Positions 38,052-47,936 of a DNA stretch of 59,839 bases are shown one piece after another; the first letter of the stretch is position 1; each line of letters begins with the position of its first letter. A model generated the notes under the pieces. It had not been told where the DNA came from. It ran no database searches and saw only the letters and a list, made by a program, of their open reading frames with translations. A program made the position numbers and the translations under genes. Source of the stretch: Oscillatoriales cyanobacterium RM2_1_1 (GTDB taxonomy: Bacteria > Cyanobacteriota > Cyanobacteriia > Cyanobacteriales > Microcoleaceae); NCBI GenBank assembly GCA_012033335.1, contig JAAURB010000021.1:1-59839 (forward strand), written 5' to 3'.

Positions 38052-41000
38052 TTAAGGCTTTTGAAAAAAGTATCCCTGACCAAACTGACAACTGAGGGAT
38101 CGCAGGTGCTGGAGTTGATCAGAGGTTTCAATCCCCTCGGCGATCGCCTGAATGTTCAAGCTCTGGGTCAATGCTACAATCACCCGAACAATTTCCTGGT
38201 GATCCGAGGAAACAAACAACTGACTGACAAAGGAATGATCAATCTTCAAGACATCCACAGGAAATTGATGGAGATATCCCAGGGAGCAATATCCGGTACC
38301 AAAGTCATCAATACAGATCACAACTTCTCGCTGCTTCAGCGCTCTCAAGGTCGCCACGGCAGCTTTTGGATCGGACATGATCGCCGTTTCCGTAATCTCT
38401 AGCTTCAAATCCCGACCGTTGACCTGAGTCTCCGCCAGGATCCGACCAATGCGATCGCTCAGATCCGCTGTAAACTGCTGACTGGATAAATTCACACTCA
38501 TGGTTAGAGAGCTGTGGTGGGGATACTTTTGCTGCCAGGCTTTGAGTTGCTGGCACGCCTTTAGTAACACCCACTCCCCAATTTCAATCACTAGTCCTGA
38601 TTCTTCGGCTATGGGGATAAATTCCCCTGGGGAAATGAACCCCTCCTGGGGATGATTCCAACGAAGCAACGCCTCAAAGCCGACGATAACCTCCGTTTTC
38701 AGTTCCAGGATCGGCTGGTAATGCAGGCGAAATTCATGCCGTTCCAGGGCCCAACGCAAATCTGTCTGAAGCTGCAATCGCCGTTGGGCATCGGTTCGCA
38801 TGGCTGCATCAAACACCACAGAACAGCCTTTGCCCTGATGTTTTGCCTGATACATAGCAGTATCGGCATCCCGGAGGATTTCAGGGGGGAGATGGTAGTC
38901 CAGGGAACTTTGCACAATCCCGATACTGGCCCCCGTAAATACCTGATGCCCCTGTAAGTCGAAGGGTCGTCGCAGGGACATCTGTACCCGTTCCGCAATC
39001 TCTTTGACCTCTTCGACATTATTATCCCCACTTTCGAGTAGGATCGTGAATTCATCGCCGCCGAGACGGGCCAGAGTATCATCTGAACGAATACATTGAC
39101 GTAGCCGTTGACCAATTTCAATCAATAATTGATCGCCAATGCCATGGCCTAAACTATCATTAATCACCTTGAATCCATCTAAATCTAAAAATAAAACCGC
39201 AAAATGATAGTCATTTTGCTTCTGAACTTTTCCAATGGCCCGCTTGAGCCGCTCCATAAAAAATGAACGATTCCATAGGCCCGTTAAGGCATCATGGGAA
39301 GCGCTGTATCGCAGTTTTTCTTCAGTTTGTTTGAGGTTTGTAATGTTCACCATTGAACCCTCATAGTAGAGAATTCGTTGGGTGCGATGATCATAAATTG
39401 CCCTGATATTTTGTAAGACCCAGATCAGACGGCCATCCTGACGATAGACCTGGGCCTCAAAGTTGGAAATTTCTCCCTTTTGTTGAAGAATTTTCAGGAA
39501 ACGATTGTAGTCCTCTAGGTCGTAATAAATCTCTTTCATATTGGCCTGGCGACGAACCAGGGACTCTGCCGAGGAATAGCCTAAAATCTCAGCTAGGGCT
39601 GGATTGGCGCTGAGATATCGACCCTCTAAACTAGATTGAAATAGACCTTCTAAAGCATTCTCAAAAATACTGCGATATTTTGTTTCGGCTTGCTTGCGTT
39701 GAAATACAGTTCCGAGTTGGGCGGAAATAGAGGAAATAAGTTCAACCAGTCGTTTATCTTCAGGACTGACCACGGAAATAAAGCAGGTTAAAATAGCTAA
39801 AACCTGACCCTCTGCCAGAACCGGTACTCCAAACCCAGCCTTCAATTGATACTCCAGACAGAGGGAACGACGGGGGAATAATGCCTCAGGTTCATGGGCG
39901 ATATCGGCTATCCATTGGGGTCTTTGAGTGAACCAGATGCGCCCTGGCAACCCTTGATTTAATTCAAAATTAAATGGATAGCTTAGTTGCCTGAACTGCT
40001 GAAACTGATCGGTTTTGCAATAGCCGACGGAGCTATAATCCAGATGATCTTGCTCCGGGTTGGGAATCCAGGCTTCACCAAATTCCCAGCCTGTTGTTTC
40101 ACAGATCAGTCGCAATGCCACTTCTAAAGCTGCATCAAAGTCAGGGGCAACACTGACCGCTTTTGTGATTCTCTGGAGGAGTTGGAACTCTTCTTCCGTG
40201 CGTTTGCGCTCCGTGATATCCAATCCAGCCCCTAAAAAGTATTCACACTTTTGAGTATTCGAATTTAACACCGCTTGCCCATGCCACTCTACCATGATCT
40301 CTTGACCATCCTGGGTCAGGATTTTTTCTTCCGTTTGAACTAACTTTTGCTGGCCAAGCTTCAATCGAAAAACCCAGGGTAAATTGTCTTCAGGACTCCG
40401 AGAAATGAAGGTTCTAAGATAGTCTTTCCCTAAAACTTCATCCAGTGAACAACCAGTGGCATTAAGCATGGCATGATTCACCAGCTTAATCATGCCATGG
40501 GTATCTAACACAATCAAAAATGCCGGATTAGCATCAAATAAATTTTGGGTGAAGTCCCGCTCTTGCTGTAGATCTGATTCTATTTTTCTACGCTTAACAA
40601 TTTCCTTGTGCATTCGATTTAGGAACGGATGTAGAGCCAAAATTACGGCTCCAGTTCCCAGCATAATCACAGCGAAAACGAGACTTGAGACTTTGAATAG
40701 TTGCCGGTAAATTGATCGATAGAGATCAGCTCTAGGGATCGCAAAAATTAACCCACCCCCGATTTCTGGAACTGGGCTGTAGGTCAAAAAGAAGTTACAG
40801 TCTTTACACCAGATTGTCCCGATTTTTGATTCCAACGTCCTTTCCCGGGCGAGATTAATTGCATCATCCTGGAGCAATTGATTGGTTAATTCTGCGTCTG
40901 GAGCAGGAAAATTTGGATGATGAATGGTCAGGAATTTTTGATCGTTATGAGAGCTTCCGAGAATAGTTTGACAAGCGGCTGAAAAATCGGTGCAACTGAT

Positions 41001-41558
41001 GGAGTCCTGAATGGCTGGAGAAACCTTAAACAGAAACAACACCAGGTTTCCCGATTCATCCTCTGGAATTGAATTGACCTCTATCCAGTAAAGTTCCCGA
41101 TTGAAGTTATCGGGCTGAGTCATAAAGCTCAGTTCATATTGATTTCGAATTCCACTTTGGGCAAATTGTAGGGACTTTTCAGGTACCTGCAGACCTACTA
41201 TAAGTTGCGGACGACCCTGTGAATCTAGATAAGTAATTCCCAGTAAGCTATCGTCTAAAAATTTTTGAGATTGATCGCGGATGACATTTAAAGGTACTCT
41301 CTTAAGGGATTTCTGAGAAAAAATTTGATGGGTTATCAGGTTGCTTTTTTGGTCGAGTTTGTCGAGTTCTTGATCTAATAAGACAGCCCTGGAGCTGCCT
41401 GAATCGGTAAGCTTATATTCTTCCTGAACTTTAATTTTTTCATACAAGGGCAGCAAACTCACCAGTGCGACTGCTGTATTGATCACTAATACTCCTAATG
41501 CTGCTCCCAGAAGAATAGGAATTTGGAGAGATCTTGAATTTGTCAACATTGTGTCCAA
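38052..41558 (-). CDS. Membrane c-di-GMP regulator: PAS-GAF-PAS-GGDEF-EAL
   Basis: 1168 residues. Transmembrane helices at about 14-38 and 287-310 flank a periplasmic sensor domain. Next come PAS (about 335-455, ending FLGAGLDITERKR), GAF (about 465-610), and a second PAS (about 620-735, LYYEGSMVNITNLKQ). GGDEF (about 745-910) has an intact active site (ARLGGDEFTILLE) and an RSDD product-inhibition site five residues before it. EAL (about 925-1165) has intact GFEALLRWNHP, VKLEITET-like LKLEITETAI, DDFGTGYCSLGYL and AIAEGIET. Both synthesis and hydrolysis of c-di-GMP are possible. It ends GYFFQKP, slightly shorter than many EAL domains. Not in an operon. Confidence 0.92.
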   Translation of the reverse strand: MDTMLTNSRSLQIPILLGAALGVLVINTAVALVSLLPLYEKIKVQEEYKLTDSGSSRAVLLDQELDKLDQKSNLITHQIFSQKSLKRVPLNVIRDQSQKFLDDSLLGITYLDSQGRPQLIVGLQVPEKSLQFAQSGIRNQYELSFMTQPDNFNRELYWIEVNSIPEDESGNLVLFLFKVSPAIQDSISCTDFSAACQTILGSSHNDQKFLTIHHPNFPAPDAELTNQLLQDDAINLARERTLESKIGTIWCKDCNFFLTYSPVPEIGGGLIFAIPRADLYRSIYRQLFKVSSLVFAVIMLGTGAVILALHPFLNRMHKEIVKRRKIESDLQQERDFTQNLFDANPAFLIVLDTHGMIKLVNHAMLNATGCSLDEVLGKDYLRTFISRSPEDNLPWVFRLKLGQQKLVQTEEKILTQDGQEIMVEWHGQAVLNSNTQKCEYFLGAGLDITERKRTEEEFQLLQRITKAVSVAPDFDAALEVALRLICETTGWEFGEAWIPNPEQDHLDYSSVGYCKTDQFQQFRQLSYPFNFELNQGLPGRIWFTQRPQWIADIAHEPEALFPRRSLCLEYQLKAGFGVPVLAEGQVLAILTCFISVVSPEDKRLVELISSISAQLGTVFQRKQAETKYRSIFENALEGLFQSSLEGRYLSANPALAEILGYSSAESLVRRQANMKEIYYDLEDYNRFLKILQQKGEISNFEAQVYRQDGRLIWVLQNIRAIYDHRTQRILYYEGSMVNITNLKQTEEKLRYSASHDALTGLWNRSFFMERLKRAIGKVQKQNDYHFAVLFLDLDGFKVINDSLGHGIGDQLLIEIGQRLRQCIRSDDTLARLGGDEFTILLESGDNNVEEVKEIAERVQMSLRRPFDLQGHQVFTGASIGIVQSSLDYHLPPEILRDADTAMYQAKHQGKGCSVVFDAAMRTDAQRRLQLQTDLRWALERHEFRLHYQPILELKTEVIVGFEALLRWNHPQEGFISPGEFIPIAEESGLVIEIGEWVLLKACQQLKAWQQKYPHHSSLTMSVNLSSQQFTADLSDRIGRILAETQVNGRDLKLEITETAIMSDPKAAVATLRALKQREVVICIDDFGTGYCSLGYLHQFPVDVLKIDHSFVSQLFVSSDHQEIVRVIVALTQSLNIQAIAEGIETSDQLQHLRSLSCQFGQGYFFQKP

Positions 41559-42120
41559 TGGGTTGAACTAAATTTAGCGGGTTTTAAGCTCAATTTCTAG
41601 TAGATTTCCTGGTTTTTTTGAATAAAATAAATCAGCTTAAACCTGATTTTAATAATTGGCCCGTGACAAGCTGCCTCAAGAAACTTTTAATTGCGAAATT
41701 TAATTGTGCAATTATTCTAAGCCAGAATCAAACGCAGTATGAATTTACAGGCTAATCCACTATAGCAATTTCTTGACAATTTAGAGAAAACTGCATACTA
41801 TCGCATTGATCATCTTTAGGTTGGGCTGGAGTCAGGAATTGGGATCAGGAATTAAGATCAGAAATTGAGGTAGAAGTTCAAAGTTAGAAGTTAAGGTTAG
41901 AAGTTGGGCGGGGAAACTAGAAAAGCCTTCTTCTTTTAGCCTTCTTCTTTTAAGTGATGTGAAAACCTGGTGAAAACCTGGTGAATATTCTATGAAAACC
42001 TGGTGAATAGTTTAAGAAACTTTTGGGAAGCTTTTGCAAGAGTGCCGATAACTCCATTAGACTAGGTTCCATAGCAGAGTTCTAGCTGTATCGATTAATA
42101 AATCACCCTGAGGAACCGAT
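41559..42120. other. Repeat-rich intergenic region upstream of debranching enzyme
   Basis: About 560 bp with no gene. It holds several short direct repeats: variants of CAGGAATTGGGAT / CAGGAATTAAGAT and AGAAGTT (41820-41905), two copies of CCTTCTTCTTTTA (about 41926-41954), and three copies of GAAAACCTGGTGAA (about 41960-42008). Replication slippage would explain them. Whether they regulate the debranching enzyme or the GGDEF-EAL gene is unknown. Confidence 0.6.
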
Positions 42121-44136
42121 ATGCTGAATTTTGGACGAGCAATTTGCTCTAATCTCAGTTCATCTGAGGCTTTAGAATGGCTTGTCACGAATGGGATTGG
42201 CGGATACGCAGCGGGTACCGTTGCAGAAATTCTAGAACGGCGCTATCACGGCCTTTTAGTAGCAGCCCTGGAACCGCCCCTGGGTCGCACCCTGACCCTG
42301 GTGAAGCTGGATACAGCAGTCCGGTATAACCGGCAGTACTTTCCAATTTACACGAATCGCTGGGTTGATGGCAAAGTTACTCCGGAAGGGTTTAAACATC
42401 TAGAGGAATTTGGCCTGGAGGGCACGATTCCCACTTGGCGTTTTGCCTGTGCCGATGCCATCCTGGAGAAGCGGATCTGGATGAAACAGGGAGAAAACAC
42501 AACCTACATCCAGTATCACCTGCAGCGGGCAACACAACCGATGGATCTGAGCATCAAAGCCTTGGTCAATTACCGGGACTATCACCACAATACCTATGGT
42601 CGAGATTGGCCAACGGAAGTTGAACTGATGGAGGGGGGAGCCTGTATTAAAGTATTTCCAGAGGCAACCCCCCTTTACCTGTTGAGTCAGGGAGCGGCGG
42701 TTAATCTATCCCTACCCACCTATCGCTGGCACTATGGCTTTGATCTGGCCACCGAACGCTATCGGGGATTGGATGATTCTGAAGATCATCTCCATGGGGT
42801 CACCTTTGAAGCCAGACTGGAACCGGGGCGATCGCTCACCTTGATTGCCAGCACCGCTCCTCAACAAGACCAAGATGGAGACGCGGCTTTAGTCAGTTAT
42901 CGAGCCCATGAATCCCAGTTGTTGCACCAGGCTCCCCTGAATCAGACCCAAACTCCTGGATGGATTCAACAGTTGATTCTGGCGGCTAATCAGTTTATTG
43001 TCGATCGCCCCACCGTCAGCCACCCTGATGGCAAAACCATTATTGCTGGATATCCTTGGTTTGGGGATTGGGGCCGGGATACGATGATTAGTCTACCGGG
43101 GTTGACCCTCTGTACTGGTCAATTTGAGGTGGCCCGTTCAATTTTACGCACCTTTGCCGAGTATGTGGATCAGGGGATGCTGCCCAATCGTTTTCCTGAT
43201 GCCGGGGATATCCCGGATTACAATACGATTGACGCTACCCTGTGGTACTTTGAGGCGATTCGGGCCTATGTTCAGGTGACTGGGGATTTTGCCCTGTTGC
43301 AGGAACTATTTCCAGTCCTGGCTGAAATTATTGACTGGCATCGGCGGGGCACTCGCTACAATATCCATCTCGATCCCGAAGACGGTTTGATTTCCGGTGG
43401 GGAATCTGGAATTCAACTGACCTGGATGGATGCCAAAGTGGGCAATTGGGTGGTCACTCCTCGCCAGGGAAAGCCGATTGAAGTCAATGCCCTGTGGTAT
43501 CATAGCCTGCAAATTATGGCCCAATTTGCCCAGGATTTGGGATTTCCAGCGACAGAATATCAGGAACTTGCAGAAAAAACAGCCCAAGGATTCGGGCGCT
43601 TCTGGAACGAGGCCAATGGCTACTGTGATGACGTACTGGACTCCCCCAGTGGTAATGATTCGGCCCTGCGTCCGAATCAACTCTTCGCCATTTCTCTACC
43701 GCCCTTTCAAGGACGACCCTATGCCCCCCTGTTGAACCCAGAGCAACAATATCGGGTGATGGAAGTTTGTGGGCGAGAATTGCTAACCTCCCATGGACTC
43801 CGGAGCCTGTCGCCGAACCATCCGGCTTATAAGGGAATCTATGGTGGAGATCTGCGGCAACGGGATGGAGCCTATCACCAGGGAACAGTTTGGGGATGGC
43901 TGATCGGGCCATTTGTACTGGCCCATTTGCGGGTGTATCAAAAGCCCCATGAGGCCCGCAGCTTTCTGATGCCGATGGCTCACCATCTAAACGCCCATGG
44001 TGTGGGCAGTCTCAGCGAGATTTTTGATGGTGATGTGCCGATGACCCCCCGGGGTTGCCCCGCCCAAGCCTGGACTGTGGCGGAAGTGCTCCGTACTTGG
44101 TCAATTTTGAATCAAGTTGAGCAGGACATGTCCTAG
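42121..44136 (+). CDS. Amylo-alpha-1,6-glucosidase (glycogen debranching enzyme)
   Basis: 671 residues, the archaeal/bacterial GDE type. The N-terminal domain has EWLVTNGIGGYAAGTVAEIL and RRYHGLLVAALEPPLGRTL. The C-terminal (alpha/alpha)6 barrel has IIAGYPWFGDWGRDTMISLP, GMLPNRFPDAGDIPDYNTID, LTWMDAKVGNWVVTPRQGKP, EVNALWYHSLQIM and RDGAYHQGTVWGWLIGPF. Acidic residues in the GDWGRDT and TWMDAK segments are the presumed catalytic pair. It releases alpha-1,6 branch glucose from glycogen. Stands alone on the plus strand, and its stop is 23 bp from the end of the convergent CDP-sugar operon. Confidence 0.93.
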   Translation: MLNFGRAICSNLSSSEALEWLVTNGIGGYAAGTVAEILERRYHGLLVAALEPPLGRTLTLVKLDTAVRYNRQYFPIYTNRWVDGKVTPEGFKHLEEFGLEGTIPTWRFACADAILEKRIWMKQGENTTYIQYHLQRATQPMDLSIKALVNYRDYHHNTYGRDWPTEVELMEGGACIKVFPEATPLYLLSQGAAVNLSLPTYRWHYGFDLATERYRGLDDSEDHLHGVTFEARLEPGRSLTLIASTAPQQDQDGDAALVSYRAHESQLLHQAPLNQTQTPGWIQQLILAANQFIVDRPTVSHPDGKTIIAGYPWFGDWGRDTMISLPGLTLCTGQFEVARSILRTFAEYVDQGMLPNRFPDAGDIPDYNTIDATLWYFEAIRAYVQVTGDFALLQELFPVLAEIIDWHRRGTRYNIHLDPEDGLISGGESGIQLTWMDAKVGNWVVTPRQGKPIEVNALWYHSLQIMAQFAQDLGFPATEYQELAEKTAQGFGRFWNEANGYCDDVLDSPSGNDSALRPNQLFAISLPPFQGRPYAPLLNPEQQYRVMEVCGRELLTSHGLRSLSPNHPAYKGIYGGDLRQRDGAYHQGTVWGWLIGPFVLAHLRVYQKPHEARSFLMPMAHHLNAHGVGSLSEIFDGDVPMTPRGCPAQAWTVAEVLRTWSILNQVEQDMS

Positions 44137-44158
44137 GAACAGGCAAATCAGAGAGAAA

Positions 44159-45385
44159 TCACAGGGAAATCACTTCCGTTTCAACTCCCATTGCGGTCAA
44201 CATCTTCTGAATTTCTGGTTGATAAATTGGATTCATCACAATTACCTGATCGGGCTGATAGCTCCGGAGAAATTCTGGAGCCATAATTTGCTTGCCCACC
44301 CCGGGAATAAATCTGCCATGGCGATGGGGATTAATATCAACAACATATTCAATTGTCTCTATCGTGTCTAGCGTTGTCAGAAAGGCCACACATTTAGAGC
44401 CAGAACCCCAAACAACCACTCGCTTTCCCTGGGCTTTTGCAGTCTTTAAATATTGCTTCCAATGGTTGAGTTTGCCCTGAATTCGAGCGGAGAAATGTCG
44501 GACTAATTCACCAACCTGTTCCACCGTTTCTTCGGTAGAGTGAATCGTCTCAGCCACCCCCGCTTCAGGTAAGGCTTCAATCATCAAATATTGATCGCCA
44601 TAGTCGAGATAAAGCTCAGTCACCTCAAACTTACAGGAACGAAAAAGTCGCGCCAGGGTTCCAGGGGTAAAGTAGGAACAATGCTCATAATAAATATCTT
44701 CAAATGCCTGATCCTGAAGCACCCGAATGGTGTCAGGAATCTCAAAGAAAACTGGAATATTCGGGCGATCGCCAATGGAAGCCCGCACCGTTTGGATAAA
44801 TTCAAAGGTGGGTTGAATATGTTCTAGGGTGTGACGACAACAGATGAAATCTCCAACAAATTGGGCATGGCTTTCAGAGTAGTAATCTTGAATAAATTGC
44901 ACCCGATCGGCGGCTTCACTCTCCACCCGTCCTGGCACGACGCTGGGGTCAATCCCGACTCCTTGATTCTGCCCCAGCTCACATAAAAGCAGCAGAAAAT
45001 CCCCTTTACTACAGCCAATTTCCACCACATTTTTATGGTGAAGATCGTATTTTTCGATCAGTTGAGTCGCCAGTTTGATGGCAAATTTATTAAAAGTGGG
45101 AGAAAAACTTTGTTGATCCTCGTAGTTGGGGGCGTAGGCTGACCATTTCGGATCAAATTCCGTATTGGTGATAAAACCACACTGCTCACAAAATCCCAAA
45201 ACCACATCTCCACAGGGGAAATTCAGGGCTTCCTCTGGGGTAGAAAGCATCAGACAACTGTGAACCGGAACGTTCCGTACTTCATAGAAAATCAACAGAC
45301 CAACATGACCACAATTGGGGCAAATTTTATCAGCATGGAGATTGGGCTGGAGGCTATTGGTTTGAGTCTTAGCAATCTCAGGCAT
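44159..45385 (-). CDS. Sugar C-methyltransferase-type SAM-dependent methyltransferase
   Basis: 408 residues from the ATG at 45385 (AAAGGG upstream); an in-frame ATG at 45442 lacks a ribosome-binding site. N-terminal zinc-ribbon (CPNCGHVG, CEQC) of the NDP-sugar C-methyltransferase family, a Rossmann SAM domain (NVVEIGCSKGDFLLLLCELG), CRHTLEHIQ, and the family's C-terminal domain (GKRVVVWGSGSKCVAF, VVDINPHRHGRFIPG). Such enzymes methylate a sugar carbon in branched-chain deoxysugar synthesis. Fourth and last gene of the minus-strand operon headed by rfbF. The 188-bp gap before it could contain its own promoter. Confidence 0.85.
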   Translation of the reverse strand: MPEIAKTQTNSLQPNLHADKICPNCGHVGLLIFYEVRNVPVHSCLMLSTPEEALNFPCGDVVLGFCEQCGFITNTEFDPKWSAYAPNYEDQQSFSPTFNKFAIKLATQLIEKYDLHHKNVVEIGCSKGDFLLLLCELGQNQGVGIDPSVVPGRVESEAADRVQFIQDYYSESHAQFVGDFICCRHTLEHIQPTFEFIQTVRASIGDRPNIPVFFEIPDTIRVLQDQAFEDIYYEHCSYFTPGTLARLFRSCKFEVTELYLDYGDQYLMIEALPEAGVAETIHSTEETVEQVGELVRHFSARIQGKLNHWKQYLKTAKAQGKRVVVWGSGSKCVAFLTTLDTIETIEYVVDINPHRHGRFIPGVGKQIMAPEFLRSYQPDQVIVMNPIYQPEIQKMLTAMGVETEVISL

Positions 45386-45573
45386 AATTAATCCCTTTGA
45401 AGTTAGTTCAGGTATGGCGATCGCGATAGAGCGCTTTTCCATCCGTAAGGCATGGATTTGGGAGTTGGTGCGCTACTAATTCTGGTATTCTAGCCGTGTC
45501 AGAAATGTAGTAATATAATCGAACGTTTGATGAAGGTTTGGATAAAAGCTTTAGCCTGCTCCAGGTAAGCCAT

Positions 45574-46803
45574 TTAAACTATTTTGGGCTGGGGAATTGG
45601 TACGATAAAACGGCCCCCTTGTTGATGGTAAGCCTGCTGTTGTTGGATGATTTCTTCAGCAAAATTCCAGGCCAGAATCAATACATAATCGGGTTTGTCT
45701 TCCAGCAGTTTAGTCGGCGAAAAAATTGGTAAATGGTTAATCCCCATGAATCGCCCCTGTTTGAATGGATTCAAATCAACGATGTAATCCAGGTGGGTTT
45801 TATTAATTCCCATGTAACTTAACAGAGTGGTCGCTTTGGCCGCTGCCCCGTAGCCGACTACCCGTTTTCCCTGACGCTTCAGGTCCCAGAGAATCTCCAG
45901 CAACCCCCCTCGAAGGGTTTCCACTCGTTCAGCAAAATCCTGATAGTAGTCAATCCGATCCACCCCGAGTTCGGCTTCCTGGTGCAGCAACCCTTTCACA
46001 GACTCCTGAACGGCTTTCCCAGATTCGACAAACAACCGCAGGGAACCGCCATGAATGGCCGTCCTTTGAATATCGTTCAAGTACAGGGAATGCCGCCGAA
46101 AGAGTCGATCTAGGGCCGTGACGGAGAAATAACACAGATGTTGATGGTAGATCGTATCAAATTCGCAGTGATCTACCAGATCCACCCCATAGGGGACTTC
46201 AATTACCGCAACCCCTGTTGTTTTCAGGAGTCGATGAATCCCCGCGACAAATCCATTCAAGTCCGGGACATGGGCCAGCACATTGTTCGCCAGAAAGACA
46301 TCGGCTTGCTGACCTTCAGATTGCAATTTTTTTGCCAAATCCTGGGTAAAGAAGGTATGCAAGGTGGGAATCCCAGCTTCCTGGGCGGTTTTTACCGGCC
46401 CCGCTGCCGGGTCAATTCCCAATACTGGAATTCCTGCCGCCACAAAGTTTTTCAGCAGATAACCATCGTTGCTCGCCGCTTCAATCACTAGGCTATCCCT
46501 GCCCAGGTTGCGCTGGGTGATAATCGCCCTGGCACTGTCCCCAAAATGTTTGAGCAGGGACGCAGAAACCGAGGAAAAATAGGGATAGTCCTGACCAAAT
46601 AGAATGTCTGGCGGCACACTGACAGTAATCTGTACCAGACTACAATCGGGACAAAAAGCCAGATCGAGGGGGGCAGTATGCTCTGGTTGATCCAGTTGAT
46701 CCTGGGTCAGGAGACCATCCGCCAGCGGAGTATAGCCAAATGAAATCAACAGTTCCAGGTGCTCAGAACCGCAGGAACGACAGGGCGGCATTGAGTTTGG
46801 CAT
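45574..46803 (-). CDS. Sugar C-methyltransferase-type SAM-dependent methyltransferase
   Basis: 409 residues, paralogous in layout to the neighbouring gene. Zinc-binding [12 protein letters not shown] with [12 protein letters not shown]-binding [20 protein letters not shown] and [34 protein letters not shown], the active-site [13 protein letters not shown], and a C-terminal [17 protein letters not shown] with [13 protein letters not shown]. The pattern is that of TylC3/EvaC-like 3-C-methyltransferases. It probably acts on a CDP- or other NDP-keto sugar made by the upstream gene products. Confidence 0.88.
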   Translation of the reverse strand: MPNSMPPCRSCGSEHLELLISFGYTPLADGLLTQDQLDQPEHTAPLDLAFCPDCSLVQITVSVPPDILFGQDYPYFSSVSASLLKHFGDSARAIITQRNLGRDSLVIEAASNDGYLLKNFVAAGIPVLGIDPAAGPVKTAQEAGIPTLHTFFTQDLAKKLQSEGQQADVFLANNVLAHVPDLNGFVAGIHRLLKTTGVAVIEVPYGVDLVDHCEFDTIYHQHLCYFSVTALDRLFRRHSLYLNDIQRTAIHGGSLRLFVESGKAVQESVKGLLHQEAELGVDRIDYYQDFAERVETLRGGLLEILWDLKRQGKRVVGYGAAAKATTLLSYMGINKTHLDYIVDLNPFKQGRFMGINHLPIFSPTKLLEDKPDYVLILAWNFAEEIIQQQQAYHQQGGRFIVPIPQPKIV

Positions 46804-46889
46804 GGTTAGATTAACTCCCAGGGGTTATTTTGATGGATTAGAGATTTACAGAAATGATCAGCAAAAACCAGCAGCCCTTCAGAACACGA

Positions 46890-47933
46890 TTAAGCCAGGG
46901 CCGAAACAGATGTAGTCCACCGTAAATTCCTATCTAGCTTTTGCTCATCTAAAAGCCTCTGAATATGGGCAATCCGCTTGTATCGAGGCCCTTCAAATTC
47001 ATCTAAAGTCAGGCCAATCTTCTGATAAGCGGCATGGAGTTCCTCGGCCCCCTTGCGAGCATTCCACTGGGGATCGAACTCCGGCAGCACCCGCAGAATT
47101 TTGCTGCAATCCGCCCGGTAACAGCGTTTGTCGGGGCCACCATCCGGAGCATATTCGACTTCGCAATTGGTTACAACCTGTTTGACAATGTCCGCCAATT
47201 CCCGAATTTGATAGTTGTCTTCATTGCGGCCTACATTAAACGCTTCATTGTGAATTAATTCTCGCGGGGCGTGCAACACCGCCAGAAACGCTCGGGAAAT
47301 ATCTTCAATATGGACAATCGGTCGCCAGGGAGTGCCATCACTTTTGATATAAACCTTCCCGGTGGTAAAGGCCCAGGCCACCAGGTTATTCAGCACCAGA
47401 TCAAACCGCAGGCGGGGCGAAACTCCGTAAGCCGTAGAATTTCGCAGAAAGGTCGGGCTAAAGTCATCATCGGCCAGCAGGGCCACATCCCGCTCCACCA
47501 GAACCTTGGACTTGCCGTAAGGGGTTACCGGGTTGAAGGCGGATGCTTCGGTTAACCAATCACTACCCGCTGCCCCGTAGTTACTACAGGAAGAGGAAAA
47601 AATATACCGGGGAACCCCCGCTTCCTTGGCTAGCTGAGCCAGATGAACCGAGGCCAGATGGTTGATTTCATAGGTCAAATCCGGGTTCAAATTGCCTAAC
47701 GGATCATTAGACAGTCCCGCCAGATGCAACAGAGCATCAAACCCCCGGACATCAGCCACTTCAACATCCCGAACATCTTTCTTCAGTTCTGGAATCGGCT
47801 GAATACCAGCACAAAACGTACTCTGTTCATAGAGATCGCTATCCAATCCCACTACTTCATGACCCTGGGCCCGTAACATCGGTGTTAAAACCGTACCGAT
47901 ATAACCCTTGTGACCCGTCAGTAAGACTCGCAT
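46890..47933 (-). CDS. NAD-dependent sugar epimerase/dehydratase (extended SDR)
   Basis: 347 residues. The N-terminal NAD motif is MRVLLTGHKGYIGTVL. Then HLAGLSNDPLG, SSSCSNYGAAGSDWLTE, the YxxxK in PYGKSKVLVE with Ser/Thr nearby, RNSTAYGVSPRLRFDLVLNN, WRPIVHIEDISRAF and NVGRNEDNYQIRELA. It converts an NDP-sugar; the exact reaction (epimerase, dehydratase or reductase) cannot be told. It starts three bases after the rfbF stop, so it is in the same operon and likely works on the CDP-sugar. Followed by two C-methyltransferases. Confidence 0.88.
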   Translation of the reverse strand: MRVLLTGHKGYIGTVLTPMLRAQGHEVVGLDSDLYEQSTFCAGIQPIPELKKDVRDVEVADVRGFDALLHLAGLSNDPLGNLNPDLTYEINHLASVHLAQLAKEAGVPRYIFSSSCSNYGAAGSDWLTEASAFNPVTPYGKSKVLVERDVALLADDDFSPTFLRNSTAYGVSPRLRFDLVLNNLVAWAFTTGKVYIKSDGTPWRPIVHIEDISRAFLAVLHAPRELIHNEAFNVGRNEDNYQIRELADIVKQVVTNCEVEYAPDGGPDKRCYRADCSKILRVLPEFDPQWNARKGAEELHAAYQKIGLTLDEFEGPRYKRIAHIQRLLDEQKLDRNLRWTTSVSALA

Positions 47934-47936
47934 CGT

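Noticed and set aside
41559-42120. Direct repeats considered as a CRISPR or iteron origin
   Set aside because: Units are short, irregular and few; no replication gene or cas gene is nearby.
44159-45442. Longer start (ATG 45442) for the methyltransferase
   Set aside because: No ribosome-binding site there, whereas AAAGGG precedes the ATG at 45385.
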